A stretch of 52,494 bases of DNA from Comamonadaceae bacterium. GTDB taxonomy: Bacteria > Pseudomonadota > Gammaproteobacteria > Burkholderiales > Burkholderiaceae_C. Under the pieces are notes generated by a model, which was not told where the DNA came from, made no database searches, and saw nothing but the letters and a program-made list of their open reading frames with translations. Position numbers and translations under genes: made by a program. Shown here one piece after another: positions 9,072-16,321 of the stretch (position 1 is the first letter of the stretch; every line of letters begins with the position of its first letter). The stretch covers positions 32,735 through 85,228 of the forward strand of contig VIKI01000012.1 in assembly GCA_008080595.1 (NCBI GenBank), written 5' to 3'.

Positions 9072-11189
9072 TTATTGCGTCACCACCAGCGCATCCAGCG
9101 CGATCACGCCCTTGCCACTTGGGTAGGCCACCAGCGGGTTCACGTCGACCTCGGTGATGTCCGGGCGTGCCAGCATGAGCTGGCCGATGGTGGCCACGAC
9201 CTGCGCCACGGCTTCCAGGTCGACCGCCGGTGTGCCACGGAAACCGGTCAACAGTTTGCTGGCTTTGAGGCTCTTGAGTTTGTCGATGATGGCCGCCTGC
9301 GGCAGGTTCGGCGGCAACAGTTGCACGTCGCCCAAGGCCTCGACCCAGATACCGCCCAAGCCCACCATCAGGATCGGCCCCCACTGGGCATCGCGGCTGG
9401 CCCCGACCACCAGCTCCAGACCACGCTCACCCATGGCTTCGACCAGAACACCATCGAGCACCAGCGTGGCATCCGCACGTGCCACATTGGCATAGAGCTG
9501 GCTCCAGGCCGCACGTAGCGCAGACTCATCGGCAATGTTGAGCAACACGCCGCCCACCTCACTCTTGTGCGCCAGGGTGGCGGCCTGGGCTTTCATGACC
9601 ACCGGGTAGCCAATTTTTGCGGCAATCTGGGCCGCTTCATTCGGCGTGGTGGCCAGAGCTCCTTCGGGAGTCTTGATACCCAGCTTGCGCAACACCTGCT
9701 TGCCCTGCCACTCGGCCTGCGTACCGTTGCCCAGTGTGGGCAGGTCGTTCAATGGCAGGCGGATTTCAGCAGGGGCAGAGGCCACGGCGGCTTGAATGCG
9801 GCCAAAACGGGTGAAGCGGGCCAGCGCACGCAGGGCCCGCTCAGGGGAGCGCATCACGATGGCCCCACTGCGCTGCGCCAGTTCCAGCACGGCGGGGTAC
9901 AGCGGCACGTCTTCGTTGTGCATGACAAAAATGGCCGGTTTGGTGCTGCTGGCCTGCCCTGCCAGGAAGGATTTCAACCAGACCAGGGCCGCCTCTGGCC
10001 CCGGCATGGGTAAGGAGGCCAACAGGCAACCCACGGCAGGGTCGGCCAATACCGCTGCGACACCGAGTTCGATGATCTCTGGCTTCCAGGCGATCAAGGT
10101 GCCCAGATCAAGTGGATTACGCGGTGGGGTATAGGCTGGCAGGTGTGCACGCAAGGCTTCGGCTTGAGCTTCGGCCAGCGGTGGCAGTTCCAGGTCGAGC
10201 GGTTCCACATAGTCTTGAACAATGCCGCACATCGCGCCTGAGGCGGTGACCAGGCCCAGGCCACCGGTGGGGGCTTGCGGAAAGCGCAGCATCAGTTGGC
10301 CGAGGTCGACCACTTCTTCCAGGCTGTTCACCATCAGCACACCGGCGTGCTCCATCATCAGTTGCATGGCGGCGTGGTTGCCTGCCAGTGCACCGGTATG
10401 GGATTGCGCTGCGGCCTGAGAGCGTTCGCTGCGCCCGGGGTGGAACACCACCACACCTTTGCCCCGTGAGCGGGCATGCCGGGCGGCGGCCAGAAAATCC
10501 GGGGCTGAGCGCACCTGCTCGGCATACACCACGATGGCCCCGGTGTGCGGATCGTCGGCAAAAAATTCCAGCATCTCGGCCAGGCCAATCTGCGCCTCGT
10601 TGCCGGTGGTCAGCATGTAGGACAGGGGCACGCCCCGTGCTTTGAGCGACGCGGCAATGTGCGCCCCAATGCCACCACTTTGCGCCACCACTGCCATGGC
10701 CGGGCCAGCGCTGGGGTCGAGGCGGGGCGGCAGCACCTGCTCCACCATCATCACGTAAAAGCCGTCTACGTAGTTGTAGTAGCCCAAGGTGTTAGGGCCG
10801 AGGAAGGTCATGCCGCCAGCCCGCGCTGCTTCGCTGATGGCAAGCTGCTGGGCGCGACCTTCTTCACCCATTTCGGCAAAGCCAGAGGCAAAGCAGACGG
10901 CACCGCGCACACGCCGGGCCACGCAGGCGTTGACCGTGTCCAACACGGCCTCTGACGGCACCATCAGAATCGCCAGGTCGATGCCTTCGGGGAGCTGGGA
11001 CACATCGGTCAGCACGGTGCGCCCGTCAATCACTCCTCCGCTGCGGCCTACCAGATGCACCGCTCCGTCATAGCCGCCGCGCAGCAGATTGCCCAGCAGC
11101 ACGTGGCCTGCCGATCCGGGTTTGGATGACAGGCCGACGATGGCCACGGAACGGGGGCGGACGATGGGGTGGATGTTCATACTTGTCAT
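9072..11189 (-). CDS. NDP-forming acyl-CoA ligase (FerA-like)
   Basis: A 705-residue fused ligase: an N-terminal CoA-binding Rossmann domain (about 5-130, starting IHPIVRPRSVAIVG), a succinyl-CoA-synthetase-like middle with the phosphohistidine motif QSHTGALAGN, and a C-terminal ATP-grasp domain (about 490-705, VVMKAQA...HKSEVGGV). The family includes ADP-forming acetyl-CoA synthetases and the feruloyl-CoA synthetase FerA of Sphingobium SYK-6. Here it follows a crotonase by 27 bp and a MarR gene is divergent, the same kind of arrangement as ferBA-ferC. An aromatic or hydroxycinnamic acid substrate is therefore plausible but not shown. ATG 11180 is an alternative start. Transcription probably ends at the 8685-8727 terminator. 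Confidence 0.8.
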   Translation of the reverse strand: MTSMNIHPIVRPRSVAIVGLSSKPGSAGHVLLGNLLRGGYDGAVHLVGRSGGVIDGRTVLTDVSQLPEGIDLAILMVPSEAVLDTVNACVARRVRGAVCFASGFAEMGEEGRAQQLAISEAARAGGMTFLGPNTLGYYNYVDGFYVMMVEQVLPPRLDPSAGPAMAVVAQSGGIGAHIAASLKARGVPLSYMLTTGNEAQIGLAEMLEFFADDPHTGAIVVYAEQVRSAPDFLAAARHARSRGKGVVVFHPGRSERSQAAAQSHTGALAGNHAAMQLMMEHAGVLMVNSLEEVVDLGQLMLRFPQAPTGGLGLVTASGAMCGIVQDYVEPLDLELPPLAEAQAEALRAHLPAYTPPRNPLDLGTLIAWKPEIIELGVAAVLADPAVGCLLASLPMPGPEAALVWLKSFLAGQASSTKPAIFVMHNEDVPLYPAVLELAQRSGAIVMRSPERALRALARFTRFGRIQAAVASAPAEIRLPLNDLPTLGNGTQAEWQGKQVLRKLGIKTPEGALATTPNEAAQIAAKIGYPVVMKAQAATLAHKSEVGGVLLNIADESALRAAWSQLYANVARADATLVLDGVLVEAMGERGLELVVGASRDAQWGPILMVGLGGIWVEALGDVQLLPPNLPQAAIIDKLKSLKASKLLTGFRGTPAVDLEAVAQVVATIGQLMLARPDITEVDVNPLVAYPSGKGVIALDALVVTQ

Positions 11190-11216
11190 GGAAATGTCTT
11201 TCGGTCAAAAATGGTT

Positions 11217-12017
11217 TCAGGGGTTCACGGCCAGACCAACCTTGTCCGCACGTTTTTCCAGAAAGGCGTGGACACGTTCTTTGGCTTCGGGTGCACCCTG
11301 GGTGATGGCAGCGATGAGCTGCTCGGTCATCAGCCCGTGCGACATGGGTTGCTCGGCAATCAGCGGCAGCACACTCAGGATGGCGTAGTTGGACAAAGGC
11401 GCGTTGGTGGCGATGCGTGCGGCCAGCTCACGCGCCTTGCGCATGCCTTCGCCCGCAGGGGTCACGTAGTGCACCAGGCCGATGGCGTGGGCCTCGGTGG
11501 CGTTGAGCACGTGGCCGGTGAGCATCATCTCGGTCACGCGGGAGAAACCGATCAGCTTGGTGACTCGCACCGAGCCGCCGCCGCCCAGAAAAATGCCGCG
11601 CTGGCCTTCGGGCAGGCCGAAATAGGCGCTGTCTTCAGCCACCCGCACATGGGCGGTGGCCGCCAGCTCCAGCCCGCCACCGACCACTGCGCCTTGCATC
11701 ACCACAATCACCGGCAGCCGCCCGAACTGGACTTTGGCAAAGGCTTCGTACCACAGCATGGAGTTCTGCATGCCTCCACCGGCATCGGTTTCGGACAGCT
11801 CTGACAAATCCAGTCCGGCGCAAAAGTGTGCACCAGCGCCGTTGAGAATCACCACCCGCACCGAGCTGGGCAGGGCTTCAAAACAAGCTTGCAGTTGTCG
11901 CACAAAGTGCATGCTCAAGGCGTTGCGCTTCTCTGGGCGATTAAGCGTGAGGGTGGCAATGGCCTCGTCAATATCAACAGTGATAAGTTGCTTTTCGGTG
12001 TGTGCTGGCGTGTTCAT
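11217..12017 (-). CDS. Enoyl-CoA hydratase/isomerase (crotonase) family protein
   Basis: 266 residues with the crotonase fold: NRPEKRNALS near residue 30, oxyanion-hole segments HFCAGLDLSEL and GAVVGGGLELA, and GLPEGQRGIFLGGGG. Both catalytic glutamates of true hydratases (in GGGLELA and in LPEG) are present. Hydroxycinnamoyl-CoA hydratase/lyases (Ech/FerB) instead have a GGGFSPL segment, so this protein looks like a hydratase rather than the vanillin-forming lyase. AGAGG lies 6 bases before the ATG. It is first in a two-gene operon with the CoA ligase, controlled from the palindrome at 12057. Function in side-chain shortening of an aryl-CoA is inference. Confidence 0.8.
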   Translation of the reverse strand: MNTPAHTEKQLITVDIDEAIATLTLNRPEKRNALSMHFVRQLQACFEALPSSVRVVILNGAGAHFCAGLDLSELSETDAGGGMQNSMLWYEAFAKVQFGRLPVIVVMQGAVVGGGLELAATAHVRVAEDSAYFGLPEGQRGIFLGGGGSVRVTKLIGFSRVTEMMLTGHVLNATEAHAIGLVHYVTPAGEGMRKARELAARIATNAPLSNYAILSVLPLIAEQPMSHGLMTEQLIAAITQGAPEAKERVHAFLEKRADKVGLAVNP

Positions 12018-12056
12018 GTGGCCTCTTGGATGATGCTTGCTTGGTAGATTGTTAGC

Positions 12057-12075
12057 AAGGCTAACAGTTAGCCTT
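12057..12075. promoter_or_regulatory. Perfect 19-bp palindrome, probable MarR operator
   Basis: AAGGCTAAC-A-GTTAGCCTT: nine-base perfect arms around one central base, in the 100-bp gap between the divergent crotonase (start 12017) and marR (start 12118). Size, symmetry and position fit a MarR-family operator controlling both directions. Confidence 0.75.
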
Positions 12076-12117
12076 ATGGTAAAGTTGAAAGCCTCTTTTT
12101 CGAACTAGGGAAAACCC

Positions 12118-12615
12118 GTGGTGATACGCACAAGGTCAAATCAGCCAGCACCGCTCCAGGCTGGCAGCTCAAGCCCTGAAAACGATCCCTTCGCCGCCAT
12201 GGATTTGTTGAAAGACTCCCTGGGCTATGCCATCAAATCTGCCCAGGTGCGAACCTACGAGATGCTGTTCCAGATGCTGGGGCCGAATGCGATTTCTCCG
12301 GCAAGGCTTACGGCGCTGTCCATCATCAGCACACGCTCAGGCATCAATCAGTCTGAATTGGCGCAAGAGTTGCGAATCACCCGTGCCAGCGTGGTGAAGG
12401 TGATTGACACGCTGGAGTCGCTCGGCTTGGTTCAGCGCCAATCGATTGCGGGCGACCGGCGCAGCTATGCCCTGGTGGTGACCGATCTTGGTAAAAACGA
12501 ACTGCTGGGCATGCGCCAGCGGATGGATGACTATGAGTTGGCGATTTCATCCCAATTGAGCACTGCAGAGCGTGTTCAGCTCATGGAGTTGCTGGGTAAG
12601 GTGGCGGTTGGCTGA
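12118..12615 (+). CDS. MarR-family regulator of the acyl-CoA ligase/crotonase operon
   Basis: 165 residues starting at GTG 12118. The winged helix-turn-helix is clear: SGINQSELAQELRITRAS (recognition region about residues 80-105) followed by the wing segment LGLVQRQSIAGDRRSYALV. About 40 N-terminal residues precede the fold. It is divergent from the crotonase-ligase pair, with a perfect palindrome between them. MarR proteins of this placement (FerC, CouR, HcaR) are usually repressors released by a CoA thioester of the substrate; this is family knowledge, not seen here. Confidence 0.85.
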   Translation: MVIRTRSNQPAPLQAGSSSPENDPFAAMDLLKDSLGYAIKSAQVRTYEMLFQMLGPNAISPARLTALSIISTRSGINQSELAQELRITRASVVKVIDTLESLGLVQRQSIAGDRRSYALVVTDLGKNELLGMRQRMDDYELAISSQLSTAERVQLMELLGKVAVG

Positions 12616-12634
12616 TTTTTATCAAACTGGCCTG

Positions 12635-12670
12635 TAGCGCTTATGCAATAAGCGCAAGCCGCTATTATTT
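12635..12670. repeat. Small Comamonadaceae-type dispersed repeat
   Basis: TAGCGCTTAT-GCAA-TAAGCGCAAGC followed by CGCTATTATTT. The AGCGCTTAT/ATAAGCGC arms can form a stem just after the marR stop codon. Confidence 0.6.
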
Positions 12671-12693
12671 GCATGGCAACGCAGATCAAACTT

Positions 12694-12856
12694 CAGACTT
12701 CCTGATCCGCACTGGGGAGCCTGTGCTATTTTCAGGAATGCCAATGACATTTGTAGGAGCGGTGGCAACCGCGATTCGCGCCTGCCGGCGCTCCTACAAC
12801 GCACGAACAAGCGGAAATTTGTGCCATTGCGCTTTTCTGCCGGATCAAGACAACTG
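12694..12856. repeat. 163-bp MITE-like element, copy 2
   Basis: Left terminus CAGACTTCCTGATCCGCA; right terminus is the inverse of CAGTTGTCTTGATCCGGCAG. The 47-bp core palindrome lies at 12752-12798 (TGTAGGAGCG ... CGCTCCTACA). Length, orientation and core offset match copy 1 exactly. It fills the 325-bp gap between marR and the SEC-C gene. Confidence 0.75.
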
Positions 12857-12940
12857 AACTTGGCGCAAGCGCTTGCGCAACAATTCACATGGCACACAGC
12901 TTCAATCCAATCGTGACCTTCATTCACACAAACCCGCACC

Positions 12941-13513
12941 ATGAAAACAAACAAACCCGATCCCTACCAGCCCTGCCCCTGTGGTAGCGGCAAAAAATAC
13001 AAGTTTTGCTGCTACGCCCAGGGACAGCAACTCAGCAGCGAACACCCGCTGGCCCAGATCAAAAAAGCCACTCAGTTCCCGGTAAGCCAATGCGCCGTCA
13101 ACGTCGGTTGGCAACAACAGGGCATGGCCAATGTGTTTGTCATTCGCCAATTGCCCAATGGCAAATACATGTTTGGTGTCTATCTGGTGGATTTGATGCT
13201 GCTGGGCGTGAAAGACACTTTCTTCAATACCAACCTGAGCGCAGAGTCCGTCCAGTCGATGATGCGCCGCACTGACATGCCGGTCGAGTCCATCGACTAC
13301 GAAGATGCCCGCAACCTCATTTTCGGGAGCATCGAATTTGCCCGGCAAAACCACTTCGAGCCCCACCCTGATTGGGAAAACTCGAAACACATCATCGAGC
13401 CAGAGCGCCCCTTTCAGCCCAAGTTCAGCTTCGGAATGGATGGCAAGCCGGTCTACTACCAAGGGATTGACGATGAGGTTGATGAGATCCTCGCCAAGTT
13501 ACCCAAAACCTGA
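12941..13513 (+). CDS. SEC-C motif protein of unknown function
   Basis: 190 residues. The N-terminus carries the SEC-C zinc motif (CPCGSGKKYKFCC at about residues 12-24), like the C-terminal tail of SecA. The rest shows no family I recognise; it has a hydrophobic middle (YLVDLMLLGVKDTFF) and a negatively charged C-terminus. Stand-alone SEC-C proteins are common and mostly uncharacterised; the motif binds zinc and can mediate protein or ribosome contacts. It is followed by a hairpin repeat and then by a toxin-antitoxin pair. Confidence 0.75.
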   Translation: MKTNKPDPYQPCPCGSGKKYKFCCYAQGQQLSSEHPLAQIKKATQFPVSQCAVNVGWQQQGMANVFVIRQLPNGKYMFGVYLVDLMLLGVKDTFFNTNLSAESVQSMMRRTDMPVESIDYEDARNLIFGSIEFARQNHFEPHPDWENSKHIIEPERPFQPKFSFGMDGKPVYYQGIDDEVDEILAKLPKT

Positions 13514-13534
13514 TGACTATCAGTGCACGAAGAT

Positions 13535-13560
13535 GTCGGGTTACGCTACGCTAACCCGAC
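13535..13560. repeat. Palindromic hairpin downstream of the SEC-C gene
   Basis: GTCGGGTTA-CGCTACGC-TAACCCGAC: nine-base perfect arms with an 8-base loop, 22 bp after the SEC-C stop codon. It may act as a weak terminator, but no T-run follows. Confidence 0.55.
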
Positions 13561-13626
13561 CTACGAGACTTGAGTCCATCGGAAGACCAGGCCCCAGGGT
13601 GCATCAATAATGGTACAGTTCAAAAA

Positions 13627-13992
13627 ATGGATAAATCAATCAAGAATGGGCCAAGGTTGACAGCAGTGTTTTTCCGCCAAGGTGATGGTGGTTCTGAGCC
13701 TGTACGCGAGTGGTTGAAATCCTTGCCTCAAGCTGAAAAATCCGAAGTAGGCAAGGACATTTTGGCGGTGCAGTTTGGATGGCCACTTGGGTTGCCGTTG
13801 GTTGATCATATTGAAGGGGACATCTGGGAGGTTCGCTCCAAGCTGATCCATCGAATAGCGCGCGTTTTGTTTGTTGTGAACGGCAACACCATGGTGCTGC
13901 TCCACGGATTTATCAAGAAAAGCCAGAAGACTCCAAAGCCCGACTTGGATTTGGCCAAAGAACGCTTAAAGCGAATGAAAGGTTTGAAATGA
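13627..13992 (+). CDS. HigB/RelE-type toxin (Gp49-like)
   Basis: 121 residues from ATG 13627; the frame is open further upstream to 13570 but without a better ribosome site. It has the layout of phage Gp49/HigB-like toxins: EPVREWLKSLP, then an LVDHIEGDIWEVRSKL strand, RIARVLFVVNG and VLLHGFIKKSQKTP, ending in a basic helix. This RelE-fold family cleaves mRNA on the ribosome. The downstream gene encodes an XRE-type antitoxin and overlaps by four bases (ATGA), the toxin-first order typical of higBA. Confidence 0.82.
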   Translation: MDKSIKNGPRLTAVFFRQGDGGSEPVREWLKSLPQAEKSEVGKDILAVQFGWPLGLPLVDHIEGDIWEVRSKLIHRIARVLFVVNGNTMVLLHGFIKKSQKTPKPDLDLAKERLKRMKGLK

Positions 13993-14291
13993 AAAATGAA
14001 TACATCGGTTCCAGCTTTGATGATTTTTTGCGCGAAGAAGGTGTTTTCGAAGAAGCCGAAGCGGCAGCCATCAAAAAGGTCGTTGCCTGCATGATTGAGC
14101 AGTCCATGCAAGAGGGCCATGTCTCCAAAAGCGAAATGGCACGGCGCATGGGCACTAGCCGCACACAGTTAGATCGGTTACTGGATCCAGCTTACCCATC
14201 GGTCACTTTGACGACCTTAGCCAAGGCTGCATCAGCCCTGGGCAAAAAAATCTCCATCAGTTTTGGAGATATGTCAGCCGTGAATGCTTAG
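13989..14291 (+). CDS. HigA-type XRE antitoxin
   Basis: 100 residues overlapping the toxin gene by ATGA. A helix-turn-helix of the XRE type is visible (KSEMARRMGTSRTQLDRLLDP, about residues 47-67), followed by SVTLTTLAKAASALGKKI, the usual closing helix of HigA-like antitoxins. The N-terminal ~40 residues are acidic and probably bind the toxin. Such antitoxins neutralise the toxin and repress their own promoter. Confidence 0.83.
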   Translation: MKNEYIGSSFDDFLREEGVFEEAEAAAIKKVVACMIEQSMQEGHVSKSEMARRMGTSRTQLDRLLDPAYPSVTLTTLAKAASALGKKISISFGDMSAVNA

Positions 14292-14323
14292 GGAAACGGC
14301 AATTTCCCCAGCGATGCCCTAGC

Positions 14324-14477
14324 TCATATAACAAACAGCCTTGTAGCGCTTATAAATCAAGCGCAAGCAGCTACCAATAAAATAGCAAAAAAAAAAAAAA
14401 ATGGCCAACTCTCCAGGAGAGTTGGCCATACAAAGCGCCTTTCAGCGCCGTTGCTTTCCCTTTACCACTGACAAATT
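14324..14477. repeat. Direct repeat copy 2 (terminator module)
   Basis: Second copy of the ~155-bp module at 8620-8777, same orientation, with a better preserved hairpin. It includes a copy of the small TAGCGCTTATAAATCAAGCGCAAGCAGCTA-type repeat at 14343-14386 (described here in parts). Confidence 0.8.
14387..14428 (-). terminator. Strong rho-independent terminator, minus strand
   Basis: On the minus strand a 13-bp perfect stem (TGGCCAACTCTCC / GGAGAGTTGGCCA, one-base loop, 14402-14428) is followed by 15 T residues (A-run 14387-14401). It lies 55 bp after the stop of the last gene in the minus-strand catabolic cluster and should end that transcript. Confidence 0.92.
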
Positions 14478-14482
14478 CTGAT

Positions 14483-15448
14483 TTACGCCTTGCTCAACCA
14501 CTGCCCCAGATCAGTCATCACCTCCAGGCCCACAGGTGAGACGGCGGTGAAGTGAATACACGCATGGATGGCTTGGGCGTAGTGACGATGAATGACAGGC
14601 ACACCGGCTTGCGACAGCTTGAGCGCCAGCGCATGGCCCTCGTCACGCAGCGGGTCATGGCCCATGGTGCCGACCCAGGTGGGGGGCATCTGGGCAAAAT
14701 CGTTGGACTTCAGCAAGGCGTAGTCTGGGTGGGTGGCCGCTGCGGCCTGCCCGCCCAGGTAACAGGCGATGAACCAGCGCATCACCCCTTCGGTCAAAAA
14801 CTTGCCCTCGCCGTTTTCCTGATACGAAGGGCTGGGCTCGTCGACATGTTGGGCCACCGGGTAGATCAGCCCCAGCGCACGCACTTGAGGGGCTTTCACC
14901 CGGCGCACCGCCACAAAGGCCAGTTGCGCCCCGGCACTGTCACCGGCTACGGCGATGTTGCTGGCATCACCGCCCAGCGTGGTGGCGTTGGCCAGCAGCC
15001 AGCGCAAGGCGGCCTCGGCATCGTCTGGCGCGGCGGGAAACGGGTGCTCCGGGGCCAGCCGGTAATCCAACGCCAGCACCAGCCGCTGTGATTGCTGGCA
15101 CAGGGTGCGGCAAACCTTGTCATGGGTGTCCAGATCGCCAATCACAAAACCACCGCCATGGATGAACAGCAAGACCGGCAACAGCTCGCCAGCGACAGGC
15201 GGCTTGGGTTGGTAGATGCGCACACGCAGTGGCCCGGCCGGGCCGGGAATGCTTGCATCCGTCACCGGGCCAATGGCGGGTGCGGGCAGGCCCAGCGCCG
15301 CATCCAGGTCGCGGTAGATTTGCCGTGCCACGGGCACCGGCAGGGTTTCCAGCGGCGGATTGCCTTGGGCGGCAGCCTGGGCCAGGAATCCAGCCAGAGC
15401 CGGGTCCAGGCTGGCAGTTTGCAGAGAAGGTAGGTCAAGCATGTTCAT
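14483..15448 (-). CDS. Alpha/beta hydrolase, hormone-sensitive-lipase (type IV) family
   Basis: 321 residues with the family IV esterase signatures: HGGGFVIGD oxyanion motif (about residue 96), nucleophile elbow VAGDSAGAQL, catalytic Asp in GHDPLRDEG and His near the C-terminal IHACIHF. No signal peptide, so cytoplasmic. A good Shine-Dalgarno (CAGGAGA) precedes ATG 15448. It is the last gene before the strong terminator at 14387. Members act on short-chain and aryl esters; in this cluster release of a phenolic acid from an ester would fit, but the substrate is not evident. Confidence 0.85.
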   Translation of the reverse strand: MNMLDLPSLQTASLDPALAGFLAQAAAQGNPPLETLPVPVARQIYRDLDAALGLPAPAIGPVTDASIPGPAGPLRVRIYQPKPPVAGELLPVLLFIHGGGFVIGDLDTHDKVCRTLCQQSQRLVLALDYRLAPEHPFPAAPDDAEAALRWLLANATTLGGDASNIAVAGDSAGAQLAFVAVRRVKAPQVRALGLIYPVAQHVDEPSPSYQENGEGKFLTEGVMRWFIACYLGGQAAAATHPDYALLKSNDFAQMPPTWVGTMGHDPLRDEGHALALKLSQAGVPVIHRHYAQAIHACIHFTAVSPVGLEVMTDLGQWLSKA

Positions 15449-15479
15449 TTTGAAATCTCCTGGTAGGGGGGCAACTGGA

Positions 15480-16310
15480 TCAGCCCCTGGCGATCAATTC
15501 TTGCAAAGCGGCGTTGAAGACCGCAGGCTGTTCCAACTGCGGCGTATGGCCACAGTGGTCAACCAGCAGCAGGCGGCTGCCCACAGCCAGCTGGTGTGCG
15601 TTTTCAGAATGCGCGAACGGGATCACGCTGTCTTGCCGACCATGCAGGATGAGCAGGGCTTGGGTCACCGAGCGCAGGGCCGCTTGCGCTTCACGCACCA
15701 GATCGGCACGCTGCCCACCCAGGTCGCTCATCTGGCGCAGGGTGGCCAGGAAGGCGGCTTGCGCACCTGGGCGCATCACGTTGCGCTCAACCGTCTTGCG
15801 CAGATCTTCCGAGACCACAAACTCCGGGTGAAAAATGGCTTTGAGCTGCTGGGTCACCGCCATGGCATTGCCGCGAGACAGCATCTCACCCAGCACCGGC
15901 AGCGTCATCAGCCGGAAGGGCAAAGGCCCATCGCGCCCGAGGGTGGCGGCGGCGGCCAACAGCACGGTCTTGACGCGGGCCGACTGCTGAACCAGCATTT
16001 GCAGGCAGATGGCCCCGCCCATGGAGTTGCCCACCAGATGAACCTGCTCAAGCCCGAGGGCATTGGCAAACTGCCAGACAAAGCTGGCAAAGCTCTTGGG
16101 GGCATAGGGTTGAGCGCCAAAGTCAGACAGGCCGTGACCGGGCAGGTCGAGCGCAATCAGACGCAGGTTCTGGTTGGCAGCCACAAACTGTTGAGCCCAC
16201 AGCTCCAGCGAGCCGCCAATGCCATGTAACAACAGCACCGCCGGGCCGGTGCCGCCCGAGTCCCGATACCGCACCTGAATACCGTCTACCAAGATCATGG
16301 AGTCAGTCAA
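15480..16310 (-). CDS. Alpha/beta-fold hydrolase (MhpC/BphD-like)
   Basis: 276 residues. Motifs: HGIGGS oxyanion strand (about residue 29), nucleophile elbow GNSMGG, catalytic Asp in GRQDSVIP and His in CGHTPQLEQP. The start is taken as TTG 16308-16310 because AGGAG is 7 bases upstream, just after the stop of the RND gene; ATG 16298 in frame is the alternative. The family includes meta-cleavage product hydrolases, esterases and haloperoxidase-like enzymes, so the substrate remains open. Spacing of 12 bp to the transporter gene shows co-transcription. Confidence 0.82.
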   Translation of the reverse strand: MTDSMILVDGIQVRYRDSGGTGPAVLLLHGIGGSLELWAQQFVAANQNLRLIALDLPGHGLSDFGAQPYAPKSFASFVWQFANALGLEQVHLVGNSMGGAICLQMLVQQSARVKTVLLAAAATLGRDGPLPFRLMTLPVLGEMLSRGNAMAVTQQLKAIFHPEFVVSEDLRKTVERNVMRPGAQAAFLATLRQMSDLGGQRADLVREAQAALRSVTQALLILHGRQDSVIPFAHSENAHQLAVGSRLLLVDHCGHTPQLEQPAVFNAALQELIARG

Positions 16311-16321
16311 TCGAGTTCTCC

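Noticed and set aside
11217-12017. Assignment of the crotonase as feruloyl-CoA hydratase/lyase (ech/ferB)
   Set aside because: The hydratase glutamates are present and the lyase-type GGGFSPL segment is missing.
9072-12615. tRNA or other RNA gene in the intergenic gaps
   Set aside because: I looked for T-loop-like GGTTCGA patterns and cloverleaf pairing in this and the other gaps and found none.
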